From: Planctomycetota bacterium
GTDB taxonomy: Bacteria; Planctomycetota; UBA1135; GCA-002686595
Reading direction: 5' to 3'
Length of the DNA: 64,000 bases
Assembly: GCA_021413885.1 (NCBI GenBank)
Contig: JAIOPM010000013.1
Span: forward strand, 64,001-128,000
Positions 55,701 through 63,627 of the stretch are shown piece by piece. The translations under genes were made by a program, and so were the position numbers. Every line of letters begins with the position of its first letter. Within the stretch, counting starts at the first letter, position 1. The notes below the pieces were generated by a model. It was not told the origin of the DNA and did no database searches. It saw only the letters and a program-made list of their open reading frames with translations.

Positions 55701-57033
55701 AGATCGTTTCGTCGCGAGCCTGCCGCTGCACGGCAAGACGCTCGCGCCGCTGCTGAAGAAGTACTTGCCCGCGGGCGTCGAAGTCGCGTTGATCACCGAC
55801 GGCGAAGCGGTGAGCTTCGAGGCGAGCGAGCTCGAGCTCCCGCTCGACGCGTGGCTCCCCGCGCCCGGCGCGGAACCGGAGGCGTTGTCGGTCGCGCTCG
55901 ATCGCGCGCGCGCGAAGTTGGCGGTCACGCTGCCGACGCTGCGCGTGCGCGCACCGGCGGTGACGGCGAACGGCACGCCTGTCGACGTGACGCTGCGCGG
56001 GCTCCAACTCGCCGGCGTCGAATTCGCGCCCGGCAAATTGGTCGGCGCGAAGGTTTCGGGCCAACTCGACGCGACGCCGCCGGGTTCGCTTGTCCTCGCC
56101 GTCGTCGGCGAACATCCGTTCGGGCTCCTCGACGATCGCGGCGGCGCGTTGAAGCCGAAGTTGACGCTCGACGGCGATCTGAAGCAGATCCCGACCGCGT
56201 TGGTCGACGCGCTCGCGGCGCAAGACGGACTGATCGTCGACGTGCTCGGCGCGGGCGCGGACGTGAAACTGCACGGTACGTGGCCGCCGGAAGGTGCGGA
56301 CGCGCTGACGGCCGAGCTGCACTCGCCGAACGCTGACTTCAAAGTGCAAGCGAACGCGAAGGATGGCGTGTTGACGTCGAGCGGCGAGCAGGGGCTCGAC
56401 GCGTCGATGATCGTGACTCCGCTCTTCGGACAGCGTGTCGTCGGCAGTCTCGTTCCGCTGATTGCCGACGTGCGTCAGGTCGAAGGTTCGAAGCGTGCGG
56501 TGCTCAGCGGCCGCAACTTCTCGCTGCCGATGTCGGGCGATCTGCGTCAGTTGAACGGCGAGATCACGTTCGATCCGGGCGCGCTGGAGTACCGCTTCTT
56601 GCCGGGCCTCAGCGAACTCTTCGGCGACGGCGCGGCGAAAGGGATGTCGAGCGCCAAACTCGAGCCCGTCCACGTGCAGATCACGAAGGGCGTCGCGCGC
56701 TACGATCGCCTCGTGATCCCGCTCGGCAAGAATCCGATCGTCTTCAAGGGCAGCTTCGATCTCGTCGACCGTGCGTACAAACTCGAGACCGAGATCCCGT
56801 TGTCGATGCTCGGGTCTTCGGTCGCGAAGCAACTCGAGGGCGCGGCGAGTTTCCTCGAGCCCGACACCAAGATCCCGATCGAGATCCGCGGCAATTCCGC
56901 CAAGCCGAAGATCCGCATCGCCGACAGCTTCCTGAAGAAGGTGCTCGAGGACGCGGCGGGACGCGCGCTCGGCAAGGGACTCGACGACTTGCTCGGCGGC
57001 GACAAGAAGAAGAAAAAGAAGAAGGACGGATGA
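52771..57033 (+). CDS. Very large AsmA-like membrane protein
   Basis: 1420 residues. One N-terminal span (residues ~18-43) anchors the chain, with ~1370 residues outside. The N-terminal part GRVALGELELSWTGPQTVRSLEIFDPSGAKIV, split by hydrophobic strands, is the AsmA/DUF748 start. Repeating beta segments such as KLTLDGDLKQIPTALVDAL and PKLSIEAD-like stretches fit the long beta-taco groove. The end IRIADSFLKKVLED and a poly-Lys tail (KKKKKKK) are cytoplasm-like, so the tail is odd. AsmA-type proteins bridge membranes and move phospholipids. The start is ATG 52771 or 52777; TAGAGA lies just before. It overlaps the next gene by 4 nt. Confidence 0.75.
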   Translation: MPMEPVIEGAPRSGAKRVVKWVAVGFLALVVLLAVVVFVFPSALANAGKGFAERAFAERFQGRVALGELELSWTGPQTVRSLEIFDPSGAKIVSASVTAPSIRQLLNGKQLGRARVEFEADLSADDAGVTNLERALAPREAKTPGTSKPDEPSDWRAQVRDLELQLDVVGRRVAWSDARTRAAGRPIVLSNLVVGAKLEHGERATVSLAADLQDDHPRKLALDAKVSHPFAAPGAAEPPRLELSADLEELPTGLIDGLAGLGGKLTRVLGPAVTVVASGSGDAKTGSLAFTLEGERAKASGELALEDGVLRGVKPRAFEARVAVDEPLLRDFVTPMLPPGLALERVGDSAVVVAVDDFTLELADVLDAAARGSDVVGAGVASTKAKLRVELGGWRVRRGAPAAPLELATNDVVLAANLGREGSRSPATVDLELAFAGSADRARVHVELADALQALAVATGGALDGASWRLELPSVPRELLASAGAPATDGLVVKGQGRIALTARAMPGPFAAADLARLVADAELSIDAKSVTVTPELALGATHATVKLGQGPDFDVDVAATMVLDGGAQSTVSLVAAVPGGIAGLLDGSLPPSNVKLVAKDLPVALADRFSGDAYALAKRLGASANVELDAQGDLDRATADVTFTSAHAELTADLAIADRKLTLGQSGLHGELDVDSATVAELAGPSLPVGASLAPSGGAQRAKIDVTRLAVGLDAWMPKTPGQPLDLATALAATDAAVQVALGDWRWSDASLVAAKQSVDVRQLAVAIDIAGRPGGAPAKLAFSALLGDASDTPLAAKGEVANVVELLELRDKRRLAPVSFVLTVPKVSIALVEAYTGSLEGRFGDRLGLTLDARAEWPSGAPVKTRLDVELSAAETTHAVIDASLADPFAALDKGALPEATVVVDVDRPALALSFVPPEYRELASEALGARFGLKAANRASSGATQSFSVALDAPGAKLDLAGVLDGRTFRATGKDRFVASLPLHGKTLAPLLKKYLPAGVEVALITDGEAVSFEASELELPLDAWLPAPGAEPEALSVALDRARAKLAVTLPTLRVRAPAVTANGTPVDVTLRGLQLAGVEFAPGKLVGAKVSGQLDATPPGSLVLAVVGEHPFGLLDDRGGALKPKLTLDGDLKQIPTALVDALAAQDGLIVDVLGAGADVKLHGTWPPEGADALTAELHSPNADFKVQANAKDGVLTSSGEQGLDASMIVTPLFGQRVVGSLVPLIADVRQVEGSKRAVLSGRNFSLPMSGDLRQLNGEITFDPGALEYRFLPGLSELFGDGAAKGMSSAKLEPVHVQITKGVARYDRLVIPLGKNPIVFKGSFDLVDRAYKLETEIPLSMLGSSVAKQLEGAASFLEPDTKIPIEIRGNSAKPKIRIADSFLKKVLEDAAGRALGKGLDDLLGGDKKKKKKKDG

Positions 57034-57599
57034 GCGCGATCGTCGCTCCGCACGGCGGCGTCGCGCCGCGTTTCGGCGAGCGCGTGTTCCTCGCGCCGAC
57101 CGCGGTGGTGATCGGCGACGTCGAGCTCGGGGATCGCGTCTCGATCTGGTACGGCGCGGTGTTGCGCGGCGACGTGCACTCGATCCGCGTCGGCGCGGAC
57201 TCGAACGTCCAGGACGGCGCGGTGTTGCACGGAACCCTCGGCGAATTCCCGGTGCTCGTCGGCGCGCGCGTTTCGATCGGCCATCAAGCGACGGTGCACG
57301 GCGCGATCGTCGAGGACGATTGCCTCATTGGCATCGGCGCGCGCATCCTCGACGGAGCGCGAGTCGGCGCCGGATCGCTCGTCGCCGCCGGAGCGATCGT
57401 GCGCGAAGGCATGCAGATCCCGCCGCGTTCGTTGGTGGTCGGCGTGCCGGCGGTGGTGAAGCGCGAGCTCACGGAACGCGAGGTCGAACTGATCCGCCGC
57501 ACGCCGCCGCGCTACGCGAAGTTGGCGAGCGACGCGCGCTCGGCGCTGCTCGCGTCGAGTCATTCCGATCCGAGTCCCTCGCCGACGCGCGACGCATGA
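57030..57599 (+). CDS. Gamma-carbonic anhydrase family protein
   Basis: 189 residues, a left-handed beta-helix of hexapeptide rungs. Key features are SIWYGAVLRGDVHSIRVGAD (Arg/Asp salt bridge) and zinc His residues in VLHGT, SIGHQATVHG. A C-terminal helix follows. Homologues act as carbonic anhydrase or as inactive Cam-like chaperones (YrdA, PaaY). It starts in the stop of the AsmA-like gene (ATGA) and overlaps the following gene similarly. Confidence 0.9.
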   Translation: MSAIVAPHGGVAPRFGERVFLAPTAVVIGDVELGDRVSIWYGAVLRGDVHSIRVGADSNVQDGAVLHGTLGEFPVLVGARVSIGHQATVHGAIVEDDCLIGIGARILDGARVGAGSLVAAGAIVREGMQIPPRSLVVGVPAVVKRELTEREVELIRRTPPRYAKLASDARSALLASSHSDPSPSPTRDA

Positions 57600-58216
57600 A
57601 GTCCAAGGAACTGCTCGTAGCGCGGCTCGAGGAGCACGTCGCGCCGGCGCTCGCGGAACTCGGCTTTCGCTTCGCACGCTCGCGCCCGAGCTTCACACGA
57701 ACGGTCGGAGGCTTCCGACAGCTCGTCGAGTTCTCGACCGACCGTTGGAACAAGGAGGACGTCTGCGAGTTCCACAGCGGCTGGACCGTGAGCTCCGCCG
57801 CGTACGCGAAGTGGTACCGCGCGACGTGGGGCGTCGACGCGTCGTCCGACGTGATCGTCGGCCTCAACGATTGGCGCATTCCAGGCTGGCGCGTCGACGG
57901 CATCAAGCGACGTCGCCTGACGAACACGCCGCAGGACGCGCAGGTCGCGTCGGAGTTCCTGTTCGACTTGCGCTCGGCCGGACTCGCGTTCCTCGAGCGC
58001 GCTTCGACCTTCGAAGGCGCCGCCGAGCTCCTGCTCGCCGATCGTTGGCACTTCGACCAGGCCGCGGATCTGCTGCTCGTCGCCGAGCGGCGCGACCTGG
58101 CGCACAAGACGCTGCTCGAAGGCGTCCGCACCTTCGAGGTGGAGGGACGCCCCGACAACTTCCGTGAGCTCCCCGGCCTGCGCGAACGACTCGCCAAGTT
58201 CTTCCCGGACGCGTGA
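57596..58216 (+). CDS. DUF4304-like protein
   Basis: 206 residues; starts within the stop of the gamma-carbonic anhydrase gene. The N-terminal part LEEHVAPALAELGFRFARSR followed by FTRTVGGFRQLVEFSTDRWN and EFHSGWTVSSAAYAKWY fits the DUF4304 kind of protein. The C-terminal third is helical with FLERASTFEGAAELLLADR. No signal or span. Function is not known. Confidence 0.65.
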   Translation: MKSKELLVARLEEHVAPALAELGFRFARSRPSFTRTVGGFRQLVEFSTDRWNKEDVCEFHSGWTVSSAAYAKWYRATWGVDASSDVIVGLNDWRIPGWRVDGIKRRRLTNTPQDAQVASEFLFDLRSAGLAFLERASTFEGAAELLLADRWHFDQAADLLLVAERRDLAHKTLLEGVRTFEVEGRPDNFRELPGLRERLAKFFPDA

Positions 58217-58324
58217 GCGGCGTTCCCTTGCGCGCTGCGGCGCGAGCGCGAATATGACGCGAGGCTCCCGAGCATGTTCCGCATCCTGTCTTCGTTCGCT
58301 CGACGCGATCCAACTTACCAACGA

Positions 58325-58774
58325 ATGGTGACGGTGATCCGGCCGCTGGTACTCGCTCTCGCCTTGGCGTGGGTCTTGTCGGCCAGCAGCTGCCTTGCGA
58401 TGCCGGACGTGCCCGCGGAAAAGCTCCATGCCTTTCCGACGGACCGAACGTATCGCGTCGTGGGAGTGGGGCACTTCGGTGACGAGGAGATCGACGATGC
58501 TCGGGCTCCGCTTGCGACGCGCCCGAGTCGGCTGGATCTCGTTGCGCTCGTGTGCCTGCCGACGCCTTGCAACGTGATGTGGGTGTTCGGCTCCGCCGCA
58601 GCTCGCGCGCTGTTCGAGCGATGCGCGGTCGAACTGTCTCGGGACTTCCAACACTCGCTCCAGGCCGCGTTCTTCCCCGGCCCGAGGTACGGCGTGGTCA
58701 GGGTCGACGATGCCGACTCGCCGGCGACCTCGCTCTACATCATCGAATTCGTCGAGCCCGACGAATCGAAGTGA
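58325..58774 (+). CDS. Small lipoprotein, unknown function
   Basis: 149 residues from the ATG at 58325, chosen since it opens a lipoprotein signal with lipobox LSASSC. The alternative ATG at 58274 would add 17 residues before the signal. The rest holds YRVVGVGHFGDEEIDDA, a Cys pair in LVCLPTPCNVM and an alpha/beta end (YGVVRVDDADSPATSLYIIEF). No family was recognised. Confidence 0.6.
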   Translation: MVTVIRPLVLALALAWVLSASSCLAMPDVPAEKLHAFPTDRTYRVVGVGHFGDEEIDDARAPLATRPSRLDLVALVCLPTPCNVMWVFGSAAARALFERCAVELSRDFQHSLQAAFFPGPRYGVVRVDDADSPATSLYIIEFVEPDESK

Positions 58775-59010
58775 CGCCGAAGCACGCCGCGGAGCGCGCC
58801 AATTCATGAGCGTGGAGTAGCTCCCGACTCACCATCCCTCGCCGTCGCTTGTCCTAGCCGCTCGAAACGCTCGCACCCGACGGGAAGTTCCGCGGGATCG
58901 AGCGTTGAGCGAACTTCCGCGCAGTCCGCTCGCCCCGACTGCGCACGACGGCCACCTATCCGGCTTCGCGCGATCGATCTAGCCTCGCGTCGACAACGCT
59001 GGAGGTCGCA

Positions 59011-60714
59011 ATGGAACGCAATCGAACTCGGTGGCTCGGGTGGGTCGCTCTGGTTTCGCTCGCGAGCGCGTCGCACGCGCAAACTCTGCTGAAGTCGATC
59101 CCCGCGCCGACGACCAACGGCGACTACGGCTACGACCTCGCCGCCGGCTTCGACGTCGATCAGGACGGCGTGCCCGACGTCGCGATGGGCGACGGGACCG
59201 CGACCACGGCCGCCGGTTGGCTCGCGGGTCAGGCCGCGATCCAATCGGGCGCGACCGGCGCGGTGCTCTTCCAATTCTTCGGCGCGGCGGCGCTCGAGCG
59301 CTTCGGTTCGGCGATCGCCTTCGCCGGCGACGTCGATGCCGACGGTCGGCCCGATCTGCTGGTTGCGTCAGACGGACCGGTCCCAGGAATCGTGCGAGTG
59401 TTCTCGGGGCGCGACGGGTCGGCGCTCTACACGTTGACCGGCGGCGTCAGCGGCACCGAAAACGTCGAGAGGCTTGGCAGTGCACTCAGTCGCATCGGCG
59501 ACATCAACGGCGACGGCCACGCCGACTTCGCGGTCGGCGCGCTCGCTTCGGAGAGTGCGGGAGCGTTCGGCAATCAGGGGCTCGTCCGCGTCTACTCCGG
59601 CCTCGACGGCAGCGTGCTGCACTCGTTCTGGGGCGACGTCGCGAGCGACAACCTCGGCGGCGCGGTGACGTGGCTCGGCGATGTCGACGGCGACGGAGTC
59701 GACGACCTCGCGGGCACCGCGGTGTGCATCGACTGGGGCGGCCACAAGGCGCCGTACGTCCGCCTCTGGTCGGGCGCGACCGGCGCGGTGCTGCGGACGT
59801 TGATCGCGCCGCACATGAACGGCGGCTTCGGCGCGTGCATCACCGGACTCGGCGACATCGACGGCGACGGACACGGCGACCTCGCGATCGGCGAGCCGTT
59901 CGAATCGTCTTCGTTCCAGCCGGGGTACGCGTACGTCTACTCCGGCGGGAGTGGCGCGCTGCTGCACATGTTCACCGGGCCGAGCTTGTCGTCGGCGTTC
60001 GGTTTCGCGCTGAGCGACGCCGGCGACGTCGATCTCGACGGCACGCCGGACTTGATCGTCGGCGCGCGGCTCGGCGCGGTCGGCGGCACGGCGTGGGTCC
60101 ATTCCGGAGCGGACTGGAGCGAGTTGCTCGAGATCCCCGGCCTCGTCGTCATCGGCCAACTCGGCGCGGTGGACGCCGCGGGCGACTTCGATCACGACGG
60201 CTACGCCGACGTCGCAACCGTGCGCTACGGCGATGCGACTTTCCACACCACCAACGGCGTCGCGCGCATCTACAGCGCGCGTCTCACGCCGCCGACCGCG
60301 TACTGCACGGCGAAGTTGAACTCGCAGGGCTGCTACGCGCTCGTTTCGTCGAGCGGAAGCCCGAGCGTGTCGAACTCGTCGCCGTTCACGATCCGCGCCG
60401 ACGGCGTGCTCAACCAGAAGTTCGGGCTGATGTTCTACGGCACCGATCGTCAGGCTTTGGTCAATCCGTTCGGCACGCTGTGCGTCGCTGCGTGGAAGAT
60501 CCGCCGCACACCTCTGCAGAACTCCGGAGGCAATCCGCCGCCGAACGATTGCTCGGGCGTGTTGACGTTCGACTTCAACGCGTGGATCCGGAGCGGCGTC
60601 GACGCGAGCTTGGTCCCGAGCCAGACCGTGTGCGCGCAGTTCTGGTACCGCGATGTCGTGTCGCCGGGCGGGAGCTCGACGTCCGACGCGCTGCAGTTCA
60701 CGGTCGGGCCGTGA
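59011..60714 (+). CDS. Secreted FG-GAP repeat protein with Cys-containing C-terminal module
   Basis: 567 residues, preceded by TGGAGGTCGCA. Signal peptide to about residue 23 (SLASASHA/Q). Residues ~30-425 hold seven FG-GAP/integrin-alpha-like blades with calcium loops (DVDQDGVPDVAMG, DVDADGRPDLLVA, DINGDGHADFAVG, DVDGDGVDDLAG, DIDGDGHGDLAIG, DVDLDGTPDLIVG, DFDHDGYADVATV), forming a beta-propeller. From ~430 on is a Cys-containing module (YCTAKLNSQGC, FGLMFYG, GTLCVA, PPPNDCSGVLTFDFNAW, VCAQFWYRD). This module appears on many secreted planctomycete proteins and may be a sorting or attachment domain. Confidence 0.85.
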   Translation: MERNRTRWLGWVALVSLASASHAQTLLKSIPAPTTNGDYGYDLAAGFDVDQDGVPDVAMGDGTATTAAGWLAGQAAIQSGATGAVLFQFFGAAALERFGSAIAFAGDVDADGRPDLLVASDGPVPGIVRVFSGRDGSALYTLTGGVSGTENVERLGSALSRIGDINGDGHADFAVGALASESAGAFGNQGLVRVYSGLDGSVLHSFWGDVASDNLGGAVTWLGDVDGDGVDDLAGTAVCIDWGGHKAPYVRLWSGATGAVLRTLIAPHMNGGFGACITGLGDIDGDGHGDLAIGEPFESSSFQPGYAYVYSGGSGALLHMFTGPSLSSAFGFALSDAGDVDLDGTPDLIVGARLGAVGGTAWVHSGADWSELLEIPGLVVIGQLGAVDAAGDFDHDGYADVATVRYGDATFHTTNGVARIYSARLTPPTAYCTAKLNSQGCYALVSSSGSPSVSNSSPFTIRADGVLNQKFGLMFYGTDRQALVNPFGTLCVAAWKIRRTPLQNSGGNPPPNDCSGVLTFDFNAWIRSGVDASLVPSQTVCAQFWYRDVVSPGGSSTSDALQFTVGP

Positions 60715-60723
60715 GGCGCGGCG

Positions 60724-62166
60724 TCACTTCGTCGACGGAACGACGACGGGCGTCGAATCGGCGCGCGTGCTCGCCAGCTTCGCCAGGATCTCGAATGCCG
60801 CGACGCGGTAAGCCTCGGCCAGCGTCGGGAAGTTGAAGATCTGCTCGACGAACGTCTCGACCGGGAGGTTCGCCACCATCGCCATCTGCGCGACGTGGAC
60901 GAGTTCGGAGGCGCTCTCGCCGATCACGTGCGCGCCGAGGATCTGTTTCCCGTCGGCGCTCGCCACCAACTTCAAGAGCCCGTCGCGGTCGCCATTGATC
61001 TGGCCGCGCGCGAGCTCTTCGTACTTCGCCGAGCCGACGAGCACCGCGCCGTGCTTCTCCTTCGCCTGCGCTTCGCCGAGGCCGACCGACGCCATCTCCG
61101 GAATCGTGTAGATGCCGATCGGCGTCGTCGCGGTGACCGCGTCGGTCGAGAGTCCGAACGCATGCCGCGCGGCGCGACGGCCTTGCTCCATCGACGTCGC
61201 GGCGAGCGCGGGCGGTCCGATCACGTCGCCGACCGCATAGATGTGCGGCACGTCGGTGCGGCAATGTTCGTCGACCTTCAGGTAGCCGCGGTCGGTCGCC
61301 TTCAGGCCCGCCGCTTCGACGTCGAGGCCGCGCAGGTTCGCGAGGCGGCCGAGCGCGCACAGGAGTTTGTCGCTCTCGAGCTTTTCCCCGTCGTCGAGCA
61401 CCGTCGTCACCGTCGCGACGCCGTCCCACTCGACCGTCTTCACTTGGCGTCCCGGCACGTAACGGCCGCCGTGGCGCTCGAACCACGCGACGAAACGCGC
61501 GGTCAGCTCGGGCTCCATGAACGCGAGCGGCCGCGGCGCCCTGTCGATCAACGTCACCTTCGTGCCGAGCGCGGCGAAGATCGACGCGTACTCGCACGCG
61601 ATCACGCCCGAGCCGAGCACGACGAGCGACCCCGGCACGTAGATCATCGAGAGGATCGAATCGGAGTCGAGCACGCTCTCGTGGTCGATCGGCACGTTCG
61701 GCGGCGTGCGCGGACGCGAGCCGGTGGCGACGACGATCACGCTCCCGAGCGCGCGACGCGTCGAGCCGTCGACCGACGCGACTTCGAGTTCCCACGGCGA
61801 CACGAAGCGCGCGTGGCCGCGCCACACCGTGATCGCGTTGCGTTCGAGTTGGCGCGAGATGTACGTCTCGTGCGCGGCGGTGACGAACTCCTGGCGCTTC
61901 ATCAAGCTCGCCGTTTCGATCGTCCGCGCGCCGTCGTCGCGGTCGCCGACCAGGCCGAGCTGACGAGCGCGCAGGCAAGAGACCGCGCTCTCTCGCAGCG
62001 ACTTCGACGGGATCGTGCCGCGGTGCACGCATTCGCCGCCGACCGCGGTGTCGCGTTCGACGAGAAGAACGGTCTTGCCGAGCTTCGCGCCTTGGACCGC
62101 GGCCTTCTGACCGCCGGGTCCGGAACCGATGACGACGAGGTCGAAGCGCGGCGTCGAGGAGCTCAT
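60724..62166 (-). CDS. sthA: Soluble pyridine nucleotide transhydrogenase
   Basis: 480 residues. FAD motif VIGSGPGGQKAAVQGAKLG, then GGECVHRGTIPSKSLRESA where a single Cys replaces the redox disulfide of lipoamide dehydrogenases; this is the SthA mark. NAD(P)-binding VVLGSGVIACEYASIFAALG, GRLANLRGL, IYAVGDVIGPPALA, and dimer end QIFNFPTLAEAYRVA follow. It balances NADH and NADPH. Its ATG overlaps the TGA of the HDOD gene (ATGA), so both are co-expressed. Confidence 0.92.
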   Translation of the reverse strand: MSSSTPRFDLVVIGSGPGGQKAAVQGAKLGKTVLLVERDTAVGGECVHRGTIPSKSLRESAVSCLRARQLGLVGDRDDGARTIETASLMKRQEFVTAAHETYISRQLERNAITVWRGHARFVSPWELEVASVDGSTRRALGSVIVVATGSRPRTPPNVPIDHESVLDSDSILSMIYVPGSLVVLGSGVIACEYASIFAALGTKVTLIDRAPRPLAFMEPELTARFVAWFERHGGRYVPGRQVKTVEWDGVATVTTVLDDGEKLESDKLLCALGRLANLRGLDVEAAGLKATDRGYLKVDEHCRTDVPHIYAVGDVIGPPALAATSMEQGRRAARHAFGLSTDAVTATTPIGIYTIPEMASVGLGEAQAKEKHGAVLVGSAKYEELARGQINGDRDGLLKLVASADGKQILGAHVIGESASELVHVAQMAMVANLPVETFVEQIFNFPTLAEAYRVAAFEILAKLASTRADSTPVVVPSTK

Positions 62167-63035
62167 GCGTACGCCTCCGCGACTTGGATCACCCGCTCGC
62201 GCGCGTCGACCAACGCCTGCCAATCCTCGGCGTAGAGGTTGAGCGCGGCGACCACCGGATGGCGGCGCAGTTCCTCGGCGCGCTCCGGCACGCCGTCCTT
62301 CGCCCAGTACGCGAGTTGATCGGCGAGGCACGCGATGCGCGCGTCCTCGACGTGTTCTTCCGCGCCGGAGGGATCGTGGTGGTGGAGCATCACGCTCACC
62401 ATGAAGGCCGGGAGCTTCCACTTCTTGACGAGCAAACCGCCGACGCGTCCGTGCAACGCGTCCATCGCGGCTTCGACTACGAGGCGCTCGACGCGCTCAC
62501 CCTTCGCCGCGACGAGGTCGACGGCGGATTGGAGGACGATCGGTTTGCCGACGTCGTGCAGGAGCCCGCACAGGAACGCGCCTTCGACGTTGTGGCGGCG
62601 GATGCGCGCGATCTCCTTCGCGTACGCTCCGGCGGTCGCCGAGTGGAACCAGATCTCGCGCAGGAGATCCTCGAAGCCGCGCACGTTGAACACCTTCGAC
62701 TTCACCGCGACTGCGGTCGAGATCTGACGCAAGTTGTTGAAGCCGAGGCGCGAGATCGCTTGCTGCAACGACACGATCGGCTCGCGCGGCGCGAACGCGG
62801 TCGAGTTGGCGACGCGCAGCACGTGGCCGGCGAGCGACGGATCGCGCTGCAGGATCGTCGCGAGCTTCTTTGCGTCCGCCGCCGGATCGTTGACGAGGTC
62901 GAGGATCTGCGCCGCGGCTTCCGGCATCACCGGCAGCTCGACGGCGCCGCCGTCGACCTGTTCGCCGAGAGCGGTGAGCAACCAGACTTCGGCCGACGTC
63001 GCGTTCGACGCGAAGGGATGATCGGTGGGGGGCAT
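62163..63035 (-). CDS. HDOD domain protein
   Basis: 290 residues. HDOD part (~30-230) with VELPVMPEAAAQILDLVND, LATILQRDPSLAGHVLRVAN, ISRLGFNNLRQI and AFLCGLLHDVGKPIVL, where the HD pair is kept. HDOD proteins usually lack phosphohydrolase activity and act in signalling or stress, so the retained HD does not prove an enzyme. No partner EAL or receiver domain is present. It leads a two-gene unit with sthA. Confidence 0.88.
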   Translation of the reverse strand: MPPTDHPFASNATSAEVWLLTALGEQVDGGAVELPVMPEAAAQILDLVNDPAADAKKLATILQRDPSLAGHVLRVANSTAFAPREPIVSLQQAISRLGFNNLRQISTAVAVKSKVFNVRGFEDLLREIWFHSATAGAYAKEIARIRRHNVEGAFLCGLLHDVGKPIVLQSAVDLVAAKGERVERLVVEAAMDALHGRVGGLLVKKWKLPAFMVSVMLHHHDPSGAEEHVEDARIACLADQLAYWAKDGVPERAEELRRHPVVAALNLYAEDWQALVDARERVIQVAEAYA

Positions 63036-63108
63036 GGGGGCTCCCTGTTTCGGAGCGCCGGGGGGCGAGGGCTGAAGCGTCGAGCGGGAATCCGGCGGCG
63101 GGCGCCGT

Positions 63109-63114
63109 TAGACT
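63109..63114 (+). promoter_or_regulatory. TAGACT, candidate -10, leaderless spacing
   Basis: TAGACT ends 9 nt before the ATG at 63124 with no Shine-Dalgarno, so the RNA would begin at or one to three bases before the start. Confidence 0.4.
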
Positions 63115-63123
63115 CTCGGGTCC

Positions 63124-63627
63124 ATGCCCTCGCCCGAGCTGTCTCCGATCGTCGTCGAACGCGTTCTGTGGGGCTTGGCGCCGCTGCTCGGCGTCGCCGC
63201 GCTCGTTCTGTCGGTGTGGGTCGCGCGCAATCGCGGCGTGGTCGGAACGGTCGAAGTGCAGGTCGCTCGACGGCGCGCCGTGCGCATCGCGTTGGTCGCG
63301 AGCTACGCCGTCGCGGCCGCGGTGCTGCTCGCGTTCGCGAGAGAGTTGCCGCGCGTGCCGCTTGGACTGGACCTCGCGCTCGGCTTCTACGTGCTCTGGT
63401 TGAGCCCCGGTTTCCAGGACTCGAAGTTCGGTTCGAGCGGCGTGCAACGCGGTTGGCACGCGCGGCGTTTCGGCGAGCTCGAGGAGTGGCGCCTGACCGG
63501 CGACCACCTCCGTTGGAAACTCTTCGGCGTCTGGATCTCGAGCGACTTGCCGAAGGAACGCCACGCCGCGGTGCGCGAGAAGTTGGTCGCGCTCGTGCCC
63601 GACCGCGAGAGCCCGTTCAGCCAGTGA
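63124..63627 (+). CDS. Small membrane protein, unknown function
   Basis: 167 residues. Three spans at ~12-35, ~55-75 and ~82-98 (VLWGLAPLLGVAALVLSVWV, VRIALVASYAVAAAVLLAFA, LGLDLALGFYVLWLSP), then a soluble end with EEWRLTGDHLRWKLFGVW. It has the general form of small envelope proteins with a C-terminal cytoplasmic PH-like or YdbT-like strand pair. Its last 11 nt overlap the convergent kinase-like gene. Confidence 0.65.
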   Translation: MPSPELSPIVVERVLWGLAPLLGVAALVLSVWVARNRGVVGTVEVQVARRRAVRIALVASYAVAAAVLLAFARELPRVPLGLDLALGFYVLWLSPGFQDSKFGSSGVQRGWHARRFGELEEWRLTGDHLRWKLFGVWISSDLPKERHAAVREKLVALVPDRESPFSQ

